Positions 1-6,705 of a DNA stretch of 55,119 bases are shown here, one piece after another. The position numbers were made by a program, and so were the translations under genes. The notes under the pieces are model-generated. The model ran no database searches. It was not told the origin of the DNA and saw nothing but the letters and a program-made list of their open reading frames with translations. Position 1 is the stretch's first letter. The number at the start of each line of letters is the position of its first letter. The stretch is from UBA10183 sp041653835 (GTDB taxonomy: Bacteria > Omnitrophota > Gorgyraeia > Gorgyraeales > Gorgyraeaceae): contig JBAZEP010000007.1 of NCBI GenBank assembly GCA_041653835.1, positions 1 to 55,119 on the forward strand, in the 5' to 3' direction.

Positions 1-389
1 CGATGCGCCAATTGTTCCTGGCTCAACCCTTTCCGGATCCTCGCTTCTTTAATAAGCGCCCCAAACTTCCGGAAAAAAACCGGCGTGGCGCTTGAGGGCT
101 TTCTACGCGCTTGTCCATGCGCATCTACGAGCTGTTCATAGATTGTTTCCCACCAATCCCTGAAATCTGACTGCCGCGCGCGTTTTATCCATTGAACCCT
201 GATCTTTGGCCATGCGTCTATAAACTCATCCTTTGTGATCAAAGAAAACAACTCCTTTGGCTTATCACAGCGCGACAGAAAAATTACCATTTTAACCGGA
301 AATTGCGGATGTTTTGGATTTTTAAGTATTTTGGCTGTTTCTTTCAGGGCATTTTCACTTATGTCCCAAAAATATTTTGAAATAAACAT
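1..389 (-). CDS. Hypothetical protein with C-terminal HTH, partial at window edge
   Basis: An open frame starts at ATG 389 and runs off the window after 129 codons, so the C-terminus is missing. The first ~90 residues are rich in Trp, Lys and Glu and match no domain I can name. Residues ~110-129 (GALIKEARIRKGLSQEQLAH) look like the start of an XRE/Cro-type helix-turn-helix. The ATG overlaps the stop of a 39-codon frame just upstream (TAATG), and a GGAGG lies 10 bases before it, so the two are probably translationally coupled. The promoter upstream carries a direct repeat that could be this protein's own operator. A DNA-binding autoregulator, possibly of a toxin-antitoxin-like pair, is an inference from the HTH and layout. 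The frame is solid; the function is uncertain. Confidence 0.6.
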   Translation of the reverse strand, partial: MFISKYFWDISENALKETAKILKNPKHPQFPVKMVIFLSRCDKPKELFSLITKDEFIDAWPKIRVQWIKRARQSDFRDWWETIYEQLVDAHGQARRKPSSATPVFFRKFGALIKEARIRKGLSQEQLAH

Positions 390-508
390 TATTCTATTGC
401 CTCCATGGCTAATTGCTTGACCTCGTTTTCCAGGTAAATAACTAATCCCCCGGCATTAAACTCAGTATCGTAAATATCCAGCTCCATTAGCGCGAGCTTA
501 AAATCCAT
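389..508 (-). CDS. Small 39-residue protein upstream of HTH gene
   Basis: The frame reads ATG at 508 to TAA at 391-389 and encodes an acidic 39-residue peptide beginning MDFKLALMELDIYDTEF. A GGGG-containing ribosome-binding sequence lies six bases before the ATG. It is the first frame after a strong sigma70-like promoter and its stop overlaps the start of the HTH gene, which argues for a real cotranscribed gene. I do not recognise the family. It could be a small partner (for example an antitoxin-like peptide) or a leader peptide; nothing in the sequence decides this. Confidence 0.45.
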   Translation of the reverse strand: MDFKLALMELDIYDTEFNAGGLVIYLENEVKQLAMEAIE

Positions 509-528
509 AGAAATCCCCGCCATATTTG

Positions 529-585
529 TATATAGATTATAACCTATTTCTATATAGAGTATAAGCTATATTTTTACTTTGTCAA
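529..585 (-). promoter_or_regulatory. Sigma70-like promoter with 19-bp direct-repeat operator candidate
   Basis: On the minus strand TTGACA (585-580) and TATACT (563-558) are separated by 16 bp. Two 19-bp direct repeats, at 551-569 and 529-547 in plus-strand coordinates (TATATAGAGTATAAGCTAT and TATATAGATTATAACCTAT), agree at 17 of 19 positions and start 22 bp apart, about two helical turns. One overlaps the -10 box and the other covers the probable start region. This is the geometry of a repressor operator, and the downstream HTH protein is the obvious candidate ligand (inference). Confidence 0.6.
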
Positions 586-649
586 CAGCCGCTTTGAGAT
601 ATTCCTTGCCAAGAACTAAGTTATTCAAAAACTCTGCGGCCTCTTTCAT
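566..649 (-). CDS. Possible 27-residue ORF, doubtful
   Basis: ATG at 649 to TAG at 566 encodes a 27-residue Lys/Ala-rich peptide beginning MKEAAEFLNNLVLGKEYL. The open frame continues upstream of the ATG for about 15 codons without an obvious start. Its end runs through the -35 and -10 boxes of the next promoter. It may be the tail of a decayed gene together with the frame at 679-816. No recognisable family. Confidence 0.15.
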   Translation of the reverse strand: MKEAAEFLNNLVLGKEYLKAAVDKVKI

Positions 650-678
650 AAAATCCTCTATTAAGACCTGTAAAGCGG

Positions 679-816
679 CTACATTGCTTTCAACAATTTT
701 AGATCGCTTAACATTCGATCATGAAACTCAAATAAATACTCCAATATTACATTCCAGCCCCATTTGTTTTGGATAAGAAAACTAACTACTTCTTTACAAA
801 AACTATCTATTGGCAA
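679..816 (-). CDS. Possible 45-residue ORF or gene remnant downstream of Bro-N gene
   Basis: A frame from TTG 816 to TAG 679 encodes 45 residues with a Trp-rich stretch (NKWGWNVILEYLFEFHDRM). It begins six bases after the Bro-N stop codon. The TTG start and lack of a clear ribosome-binding site make it uncertain; it may be the remnant of a small gene. No homology is recognised. Confidence 0.25.
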   Translation of the reverse strand: MPIDSFCKEVVSFLIQNKWGWNVILEYLFEFHDRMLSDLKLLKAM

Positions 817-822
817 ATGCTG

Positions 823-1659
823 CTAATCCAAGAGTTTCTTGCTTTGAGTTTCTTTTAGATAATTTTTACGCGTTAATACTTTTTTACCGCTCTTTCTTTC
901 CAATTCTTTTCTCGCGTTGCCCGCGACAGCGCCGCCTTCCTGGGCCGCTTGCTTGTTCTCGATAAATCCCTGAGCATTTTTATTCATGGTAATTTCTTTA
1001 GTGGATGCCTCTCCAAGCATTGAGAAAATTAACTCCAAGTCATTCATATGATCCCGCAGATTCTCCCGCTTCAACCTTTTAAACTTTTTATACGCGGATG
1101 GAGTCAGGCCAAAAGCTGCTTTCGATATCTCAGCGGTCAGGATTTCATATTCCCTGGGTTTTCTTATATCTCTTTTTTGCCATTGGTCAGTTAGTTCTTC
1201 CCGAATAGCTATACCGCGTAGTCTCTTTTCTATCCAGTCATCGCTGTATCCTTTCGCCTTATATAATGCCCGCGTTCTCTTTGTAGCTAGTTCAGGATCT
1301 TCTATTTCCTGAATCCGCTCATAGCCGACCCTTGCCAGCCACCTTTTAAATGGTTCAGCTTTAGGCGATGGAACTGACTGGATAATACGAAAAATGCCTT
1401 CTGTATTGGCACAATCTGTTTCATATTTTTTACCATCCAAGGCTTCCAATTTCAGTCCGTGACAAAATGTCACGACCTCACTTCCTTCCGCTGTTAATCT
1501 TTGTTTGAGCTTTCTCCAATATGAGCCTGCATCTAAGCTCTCAGTAAGAACATTACATACATCCACAACCGAAAACCACCATTCATTCTTATGAATGGTT
1601 TTCCTGATCTCTTTCTTCCGGAAAATGGCAATTTTAGTAACAGCTGTTTGTTTTGTCAT
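823..1659 (-). CDS. Bro-N family phage antirepressor-like protein
   Basis: The 278-residue protein opens with a Bro-N domain (about residues 8-110): an initial beta segment (KIAIFRKKEIRK), the WWFSVVDVCNVL motif, then a helix with YWRKLKQRL and the TEGIFRIIQSVPSPKAEPF motif typical of the family. Bro-N domains bind DNA and occur in phage antirepressors and baculovirus BRO proteins; many bacteria carry solitary chromosomal copies. The C-terminal half (RGIAIREELTDQWQKRDI, then a Lys-rich tail) resembles these solitary bacterial versions. It starts at ATG 1659 after a GGGGG-containing ribosome-binding site and has its own promoter. It is unrelated in role to the polysaccharide genes and probably marks an accessory or phage-derived border. 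The family call is firm; the target is unknown. Confidence 0.8.
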   Translation of the reverse strand: MTKQTAVTKIAIFRKKEIRKTIHKNEWWFSVVDVCNVLTESLDAGSYWRKLKQRLTAEGSEVVTFCHGLKLEALDGKKYETDCANTEGIFRIIQSVPSPKAEPFKRWLARVGYERIQEIEDPELATKRTRALYKAKGYSDDWIEKRLRGIAIREELTDQWQKRDIRKPREYEILTAEISKAAFGLTPSAYKKFKRLKRENLRDHMNDLELIFSMLGEASTKEITMNKNAQGFIENKQAAQEGGAVAGNARKELERKSGKKVLTRKNYLKETQSKKLLD

Positions 1660-1690
1660 TCATCCCCCAGATTTTTAATTACTATATATA

Positions 1691-1719
1691 AATCTACCCT
1701 CTTATAACTTAAAAGTCAA
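1691..1719 (-). promoter_or_regulatory. Probable sigma70-like promoter of the Bro-N gene
   Basis: TTGACT (1719-1714) and TAGATT (1696-1691) are separated by 17 bp on the minus strand, about 30 bp before the Bro-N start. The 122-bp gap between asnB and the Bro-N gene contains nothing else I can identify, and I see no convincing terminator hairpin for asnB in it. Confidence 0.5.
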
Positions 1720-1781
1720 TAGGCGCCGGCGGAATGTGTCTATCAGGCATGTTGTGATGGACTATTAAGAGGAAGGGCATT

Positions 1782-3713
1782 TCAATCTATAAATTCTCTG
1801 TGCCATAGTTCCAGGAACAATAAACTCCAAATCCTGGCGCCGTTATTGGCCCTGGCCGCTACATGCTCATCCAAAAGTCTTTTTACGCTTTCTTTCTTAA
1901 AATAACTTCTCTTAAGGCTTTTTTCACTCATTAAAACCTCATAGGCATAATTTTTCAGTTCCACCCTGAACCATTTATCAACAGGGATACCGAACCCCAT
2001 TTTTCCCCTTCCGAGTATCTCTTCAGGAAGTTTCCCATGCAAAGACTTTTTAAGTATATATTTAAGTTTCATGCCCTTTATTTTCATATTGCTCGGCATG
2101 GCGGCGCAAAACTCCATCATCTTATGGTCCAGGAACGGAGACCTTCCTTCCAGCGAATTCGCCATTGTAGCGATATCCATCTTTACAAGCAGATCGTCCA
2201 GCAGGTTGGTTTTTATATCCGCGTACATCACTTTATCGACCACGTCAGGCGAGCCGCATTCATTAAACGCCGTATTCAAATAATCGAAAGAATGCCTGGC
2301 GGATATTTCTTTATTAAATTCATCGGTAAATAGACTATCCTTTTCATGATTATTAAATATAGCCATCCAATTGTAATGCCTTTTTTTGTATGGTTCAGAC
2401 AATTCCATTAGAAATCTTCTAGTTCTTGCTCTAGAATCTTTAACCCCTAAAGATTCAGGTATTTTCCTAATAATCAGTTTTATGATACTTTCCTTAAACG
2501 GAACTGGTATTCTATTGAGTAATTCCGCATATTTGGCTGCCATGAACCTTTCATACCCTCCAAAACATTCATCCCCGCCGTCGCCATTAAGTGCTACCGT
2601 CACTTCCTGTCTGGTCATTTGAGCTACATAATAACTTGGAAGCGCCGAAGAATCAGCGTAAGGCTCATTATAATGCCATACGAGTTTCGGCAGAAGTTCT
2701 ATCGCATTTGGTTTTACAATATATTCGCGGTGCTCTGTCTTAAATCTATCCGAGATAATCCTCGCGTATTTTAACTCACTGTATTTCTCTTCATTAAAGC
2801 CTATAGAAAACGTTTTTACGGGTTTTGAGTTTAATTTGCTCATCATATAAACTACCACGCTTGAATCTATGCCACCGCTTAAAAATGCCCCGAGCGGCAC
2901 ATCGCTTATAAGCCTGATCTTAGTGCATTCCTCAAGAAGTTCCATTGTCCTGTCACAATAATCTTCTTCGGACATCCTGATCTTCCTGGAAAAATCCAGT
3001 TCCCAGTATTTTTCTAATTTTATATTACCTTTTTCATATATCATAAAATGCGCGGGAGGCAGTTTCATAATATTTTTAAACGCGGTTTCAGGAGTCGGCA
3101 CATATCCATAGCTCAAATAGTCTGTTATGGTAGGCCTATTGACTTCCACAGATGTTTCAGGATCCTGAAGAATGGATTTAATTTCAGAAGCGAAAGTTAG
3201 TGTTTGATTTTTATAAGTATAAAATAGGGGCTTTTTACCGATCCTGTCTCTCGCGATAAAAAGCCTATCTTTATGGCTATCCCATATAGCGAAAGCGAAC
3301 GGGCCTCTCATATCTTTAAGGCATTCTACGCCTTTATCCTCATATAAATGCAATACCATTTCGGTATCGGTATGGGATTTAAACCTGTGGCCTTTTTTCT
3401 CAAGCGCTTTTTTTAATTCTAAAAAATTATAGATCTCTCCATTCAGGACTATCCAAATAGCGCCATCTTCATTGCTCATAGGCTGATGCCCGGCAGGTGA
3501 TAAGTCAATAATAGCGAGCCTCCTATGCCCCAGCCCAACACTAACAGAACTGCTACTGCCAATACTGTTCGAGCGAGACCGCGAAGCGGCCGAGTCGAGA
3601 ACTTCTACTCCCTCGCTATCCGGCCCTCTATGCACTAAAACCTCACACATTTTACGTATGAGGTTTTCACTGACCACGCTATTTAAGCTGATCTTCCCGC
3701 ATATTCCGCACAT
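1782..3713 (-). CDS. asnB: Asparagine synthetase, glutamine-hydrolysing (with in-frame repeat insertion)
   Basis: The class II amidotransferase produces ammonia from glutamine and transfers it to an adenylated carboxylate. The start is set at ATG 3713, not an upstream in-frame codon, because the enzyme needs Cys as residue 2 (MCGICGKIS). The glutaminase domain shows HRGPDSEG, GLGHRRLAIIDL and NGEIYN; the synthetase domain shows the PP-loop SGGIDSS at residues 279-285. The start is one base after the preceding methyltransferase stop. AsnB-like enzymes in O-antigen loci can amidate uronic-acid sugars, so a sugar substrate is possible alongside plain asparagine synthesis. Oddity: between SEGVE and SVGLGHRR there is a Ser-rich insert of about 20 residues (about 38-58), where the family usually has a short turn. 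Its first part is encoded by a palindromic repeat seen elsewhere in the window. Confidence 0.92.
   Translation of the reverse strand: MCGICGKISLNSVVSENLIRKMCEVLVHRGPDSEGVEVLDSAASRSRSNSIGSSSSVSVGLGHRRLAIIDLSPAGHQPMSNEDGAIWIVLNGEIYNFLELKKALEKKGHRFKSHTDTEMVLHLYEDKGVECLKDMRGPFAFAIWDSHKDRLFIARDRIGKKPLFYTYKNQTLTFASEIKSILQDPETSVEVNRPTITDYLSYGYVPTPETAFKNIMKLPPAHFMIYEKGNIKLEKYWELDFSRKIRMSEEDYCDRTMELLEECTKIRLISDVPLGAFLSGGIDSSVVVYMMSKLNSKPVKTFSIGFNEEKYSELKYARIISDRFKTEHREYIVKPNAIELLPKLVWHYNEPYADSSALPSYYVAQMTRQEVTVALNGDGGDECFGGYERFMAAKYAELLNRIPVPFKESIIKLIIRKIPESLGVKDSRARTRRFLMELSEPYKKRHYNWMAIFNNHEKDSLFTDEFNKEISARHSFDYLNTAFNECGSPDVVDKVMYADIKTNLLDDLLVKMDIATMANSLEGRSPFLDHKMMEFCAAMPSNMKIKGMKLKYILKKSLHGKLPEEILGRGKMGFGIPVDKWFRVELKNYAYEVLMSEKSLKRSYFKKESVKRLLDEHVAARANNGARIWSLLFLELWHREFID
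3558..3602 (-). repeat. Palindromic element copy A, inside asnB
   Basis: On the plus strand this copy starts CCAATACTGTTCGAGCGAG and ends GTCGAGAAC, matching the right half of the copies near 47.7 and 48.1 kb. A GC-rich internal hairpin (ACCGC/GCGG-type arms around GAA) lies at the centre. It is read in frame as the minus-strand codons for VLDSAASRSRSNSIG in the glutaminase domain of AsnB. Confidence 0.7.
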
Positions 3714-3714
3714 A

Positions 3715-4695
3715 TCAATCTTTTCTTCCTGCGATAATAGTAATATTTGGCGCAAAGTATCCGATATTGCCTAGCCTTAACGCCTGTTCTATTTTAGATA
3801 TCCGGTAAAACAATATCCTGAGAATAAAATTTTTCCAATCCAAAAACCATGGGCTTGGATATTGATAATAATGACCTACATATTTATGCCAGGCAGGTAG
3901 TTGTATAGGCCTGCCAATAATGACTTTTTTTATCTTGAACCCGCACGATCCAAGCATGGCCTTTAAAGTATCGTGAGAATAATGTATGACGTGCTCATAA
4001 GAATCGAATATGTCGTGGTCTTTAAGCCTGCCCATGCTCTTGGCAAGCTTTAGTTTTAGTAGATTATAACTTCCATTTGGGACTTTTATGAAAAGTATGC
4101 CGTCTTTTTTAAGTACTTTTTTTATATCCGCTAGTAATTTTTTGGGCTCTGCTATATGTTCGAACACATCTGTCATCGTGACTATGTCAAAAGACCCATC
4201 CTCGAAACCAGCTTTATCCAGATAGGTGGTCTTGACGTTCAGACCAAAATATTTCCTGGCTATTTCGGATAGCGCTGGAGACGGGTCCACTCCAGTGACA
4301 TCCCATTTTTTTCCCCTGGTATGCCTAAGGAAAAACCCCATATTAGTGCCAATATCCAAAAAATTCCCGCTAGGCTTATATTTTTCTATTATTTTCAGGT
4401 CTTCTATATAATTAATATCCCTGTGATGTTTAGCAGAACCATTGAACACCATCCTTGCTTCTTCATAGTACCTCGCCTCATCTCCCCAGTAATTTTTCTC
4501 GGGCTCTTTCAGCATAGGGCTCACATATATAAGATCGCACTTTTTACACCTCACTATACCGATACTACCCCTCTCAGTATAGACCTTGGCGCTATCCTTG
4601 CTATTACAGAAAGGACAATCCCTTTCCATGACCTCTTCCGGGCCATAGTATGATTTCTGCTTTCCGCCTTTTTTATAATTATCAGATGTTTGCAT
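3715..4695 (-). CDS. SAM-dependent methyltransferase with N-terminal zinc ribbon
   Basis: The 326-residue protein begins with a four-cysteine zinc-binding module (CPFC near residue 27, then CKKCDLIYVSP) followed by a class I methyltransferase fold. The SAM-binding motif is FLDIGTNMGFF, and FDIVTMTDVFEHI followed by LKKDGILFIKVPN are motifs of the Methyltransf_23 group. This two-domain arrangement is common among sugar C- or O-methyltransferases in deoxysugar and O-antigen clusters. It lies between a GT2 gene and asnB with one-base gaps, so it belongs to the CDP-sugar cassette. The sugar acceptor is an inference. The start at 4695 is plausible; an internal Met at residue 23 is a less likely alternative. 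Confidence 0.8.
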   Translation of the reverse strand: MQTSDNYKKGGKQKSYYGPEEVMERDCPFCNSKDSAKVYTERGSIGIVRCKKCDLIYVSPMLKEPEKNYWGDEARYYEEARMVFNGSAKHHRDINYIEDLKIIEKYKPSGNFLDIGTNMGFFLRHTRGKKWDVTGVDPSPALSEIARKYFGLNVKTTYLDKAGFEDGSFDIVTMTDVFEHIAEPKKLLADIKKVLKKDGILFIKVPNGSYNLLKLKLAKSMGRLKDHDIFDSYEHVIHYSHDTLKAMLGSCGFKIKKVIIGRPIQLPAWHKYVGHYYQYPSPWFLDWKNFILRILFYRISKIEQALRLGNIGYFAPNITIIAGRKD

Positions 4696-4696
4696 G

Positions 4697-5395
4697 TTAT
4701 TTAAAAAATTTTACTTTAAAGATAGCCTTGATAGCAGGGACGATGTCCATAGCTTTTACTTTTTTACCTTGTCTCGAGCTCCTGGCTTTATATATAACGG
4801 GCACTTCTTTTATCTTAAAGCCTTTTTTGCATAGTTTACTTACTGCTTCAAAATCAAAAGCAATGCCTCTTGATTCTATGTCTACTTTCCTAAAACTCGA
4901 TGTCCTGTATAACCTGGTACCTATGATATCAGTAAAACGCCTTCCGTAAAATAAATTTATCAAAAAAGTAGTGACGAGCGTACCTAGATAATAGGGCCGT
5001 TCTTTTACGAGCTTATGGATCGATATGATATTTTTCCTGATATTATAAAGCCTGGAGCCGAACACAGCATCCAGATTTTCTTTTTCAGCTAAATCAAGCA
5101 TTTTTGGGACACATTCTATGTCGTATTCTAGATCGGAATACTGCACATAGATGTACTCTCCTTTCGCAAGTTCCGATCCTATTTTTACAGACTGACCATA
5201 ACCATAATTCTTGGGCTGGAACACTATTTTCACAGAACCGTCATCCATTGACTTTAGTATCTCTCTCGAGCCGTCTGTGGAGCAGTTGTCTATGATGATT
5301 ATTTCTTTATCTATATTCAGCGCTTTTGTCTCTTCTACAGCCTTGAATATCGTAGCCTTCTCATTGAAACACGTAACTATTACAGTTAATTTCAT
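4697..5395 (-). CDS. Family 2 glycosyltransferase (DPM1-like, soluble)
   Basis: The 232-residue protein has a GT-A fold start (MKLTVIVTCFNE), the IIIIDNCSTDGS nucleotide-binding segment and a metal-site region reading VQYSDLEYD, in place of the more common DADLEYD. It lacks the C-terminal membrane helices of GtrB-like enzymes. It is expected to transfer a sugar from a nucleotide donor to a polyprenyl phosphate or a growing glycan at the cytoplasmic membrane face. Its start overlaps the end of rfbH, so it may transfer the CDP-activated sugar made by the adjoining enzymes (inference). Confidence 0.85.
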   Translation of the reverse strand: MKLTVIVTCFNEKATIFKAVEETKALNIDKEIIIIDNCSTDGSREILKSMDDGSVKIVFQPKNYGYGQSVKIGSELAKGEYIYVQYSDLEYDIECVPKMLDLAEKENLDAVFGSRLYNIRKNIISIHKLVKERPYYLGTLVTTFLINLFYGRRFTDIIGTRLYRTSSFRKVDIESRGIAFDFEAVSKLCKKGFKIKEVPVIYKARSSRQGKKVKAMDIVPAIKAIFKVKFFK

Positions 5396-6705
5396 ATTTT
5401 ATTTTTGAAAAAACCATCTACGGTTTTTTCTATGTAATATAACATGGATTTTGTAAGGCCTGGATAAACTCCTATCCAGAAAAGATCGTTCATCACTAGA
5501 TCCGTATTATACAATTCTCCTGTTATCCTGCATTTCATGTTTTTATATGCAGGCTGCTTCGTAAGATTGCCTCCGAAAAGCATCCTTGTAACGATCTTGT
5601 TATTTTCTAAATGGCTTATTATGGCTGACCGCTTAAACGTAGCTCCGCCTCTTACCATGACAGGGAATCCGAACCAACTCGGTTCAGAATACTTTTCTGC
5701 CTGCGGCAATATAAGATATTCTTCATATTTTTTAAAAACAGCTAAAAGAGAGCTGAAATTCTCTCTCCTTCTCTCGATAAAAGTCTGTAGCTTTTCTAAT
5801 TGCGCGACCCCTATAGCAGCCTGCATGTCCGTAACTTTAAGGTTATACCCTATATGAGAATAAACATATTTATGGTCATAACCTAATGGCAGGTCCCCGA
5901 ATTTTTGCGTAAATCTTTTTCTGCATGTATCATCTTTACCTGTATCACACCAGCAATCCCTTCCCCAGTCACGGAAAGAAAGGATTATTTTACGTAGCAT
6001 TGGATCATTCGTCAGGACCGCTCCTCCTTCACCCATTGTCATGTGATGTGGGGGATAAAAACTGCTTGTAGAGATATCCCCAAAACTCCCGGTATATTTA
6101 TTTCTGTATTTTGAGCCAAGCGAATCGCAATTATCCTCTATCCACCAAAGGCCATATTTTTTTACTATTTTTTTAACCATATCTATATTTATAGGATTCC
6201 CTAGAGTATGGGCTGTAAAAATAGCCTTTGTCTTTTTAGAGATGGCTTTTTCTATTTTTTCTGCTTGTATATTATAAGTCCCGAGCTCTACATCTACAAA
6301 TACAGGTATAAGGCCATTTTGAAGTATTGGATTAAGCGTTGTCGGAAATCCGCAAGCAGTAGTTATCACCTCGTCTCCGGGCTTAAGCCTCCTCTCACCT
6401 AAAAGCGATGAGGTTAATGCGGTAATAGCTAAAAGATTGGCTGAAGAGCCTGAATTAACTAAAAGACAATGCTTTACTCCTAAGGCCTCGGGGAATTTTC
6501 TTTCGAATTCTTCAGCATATTTTCCAGCAGTAAGCCAAAAATCCAGAGAAGCGTCGACTAGATTGACCAATTCTTTCTCGTCATAGACGCGTCCTGCGTA
6601 ATTGACCCTTGTAGCTCCAGGAACGAACTTATTATGTTTTTCCGCTCTATGAAATTGTATTACTTTTTTAAGTATATCTTTCCTTAAAGAAGCTTGTTTT
6701 TTCAT
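5392..6705 (-). CDS. rfbH: CDP-4-keto-6-deoxyglucose 3-dehydratase (E1, RfbH)
   Basis: This is a PMP-dependent, [2Fe-2S] DegT-fold enzyme that removes the C3 hydroxyl of CDP-4-keto-6-deoxyglucose. Two features separate it from ordinary sugar aminotransferases. The PLP-lysine position is replaced by His in SFYPPHHMTMGEGG (His220-His221). The cysteine pattern is exactly C-X57-C-X1-C-X7-C (Cys193, 251, 253, 261), the iron-sulfur ligand motif of E1. The length, 437 residues, is that of the family. E1 normally needs the flavin/iron-sulfur reductase E3 (AscD/RfbI), which I do not find in this window. The gene overlaps its neighbours by four bases on both sides and lies next to a YerE-like gene. Confidence 0.95.
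   Translation of the reverse strand: MKKQASLRKDILKKVIQFHRAEKHNKFVPGATRVNYAGRVYDEKELVNLVDASLDFWLTAGKYAEEFERKFPEALGVKHCLLVNSGSSANLLAITALTSSLLGERRLKPGDEVITTACGFPTTLNPILQNGLIPVFVDVELGTYNIQAEKIEKAISKKTKAIFTAHTLGNPINIDMVKKIVKKYGLWWIEDNCDSLGSKYRNKYTGSFGDISTSSFYPPHHMTMGEGGAVLTNDPMLRKIILSFRDWGRDCWCDTGKDDTCRKRFTQKFGDLPLGYDHKYVYSHIGYNLKVTDMQAAIGVAQLEKLQTFIERRRENFSSLLAVFKKYEEYLILPQAEKYSEPSWFGFPVMVRGGATFKRSAIISHLENNKIVTRMLFGGNLTKQPAYKNMKCRITGELYNTDLVMNDLFWIGVYPGLTKSMLYYIEKTVDGFFKNKI

Noticed and set aside
3540..3605. The Ser-rich AsnB insert as a sequencing or frameshift artefact
   Set aside because: The frame is open on both sides with intact motifs, and the DNA matches a repeat found independently at other sites.
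5392..6705. DegT-family sugar aminotransferase
   Set aside because: The PLP lysine is replaced by His and the E1 four-cysteine pattern is present.
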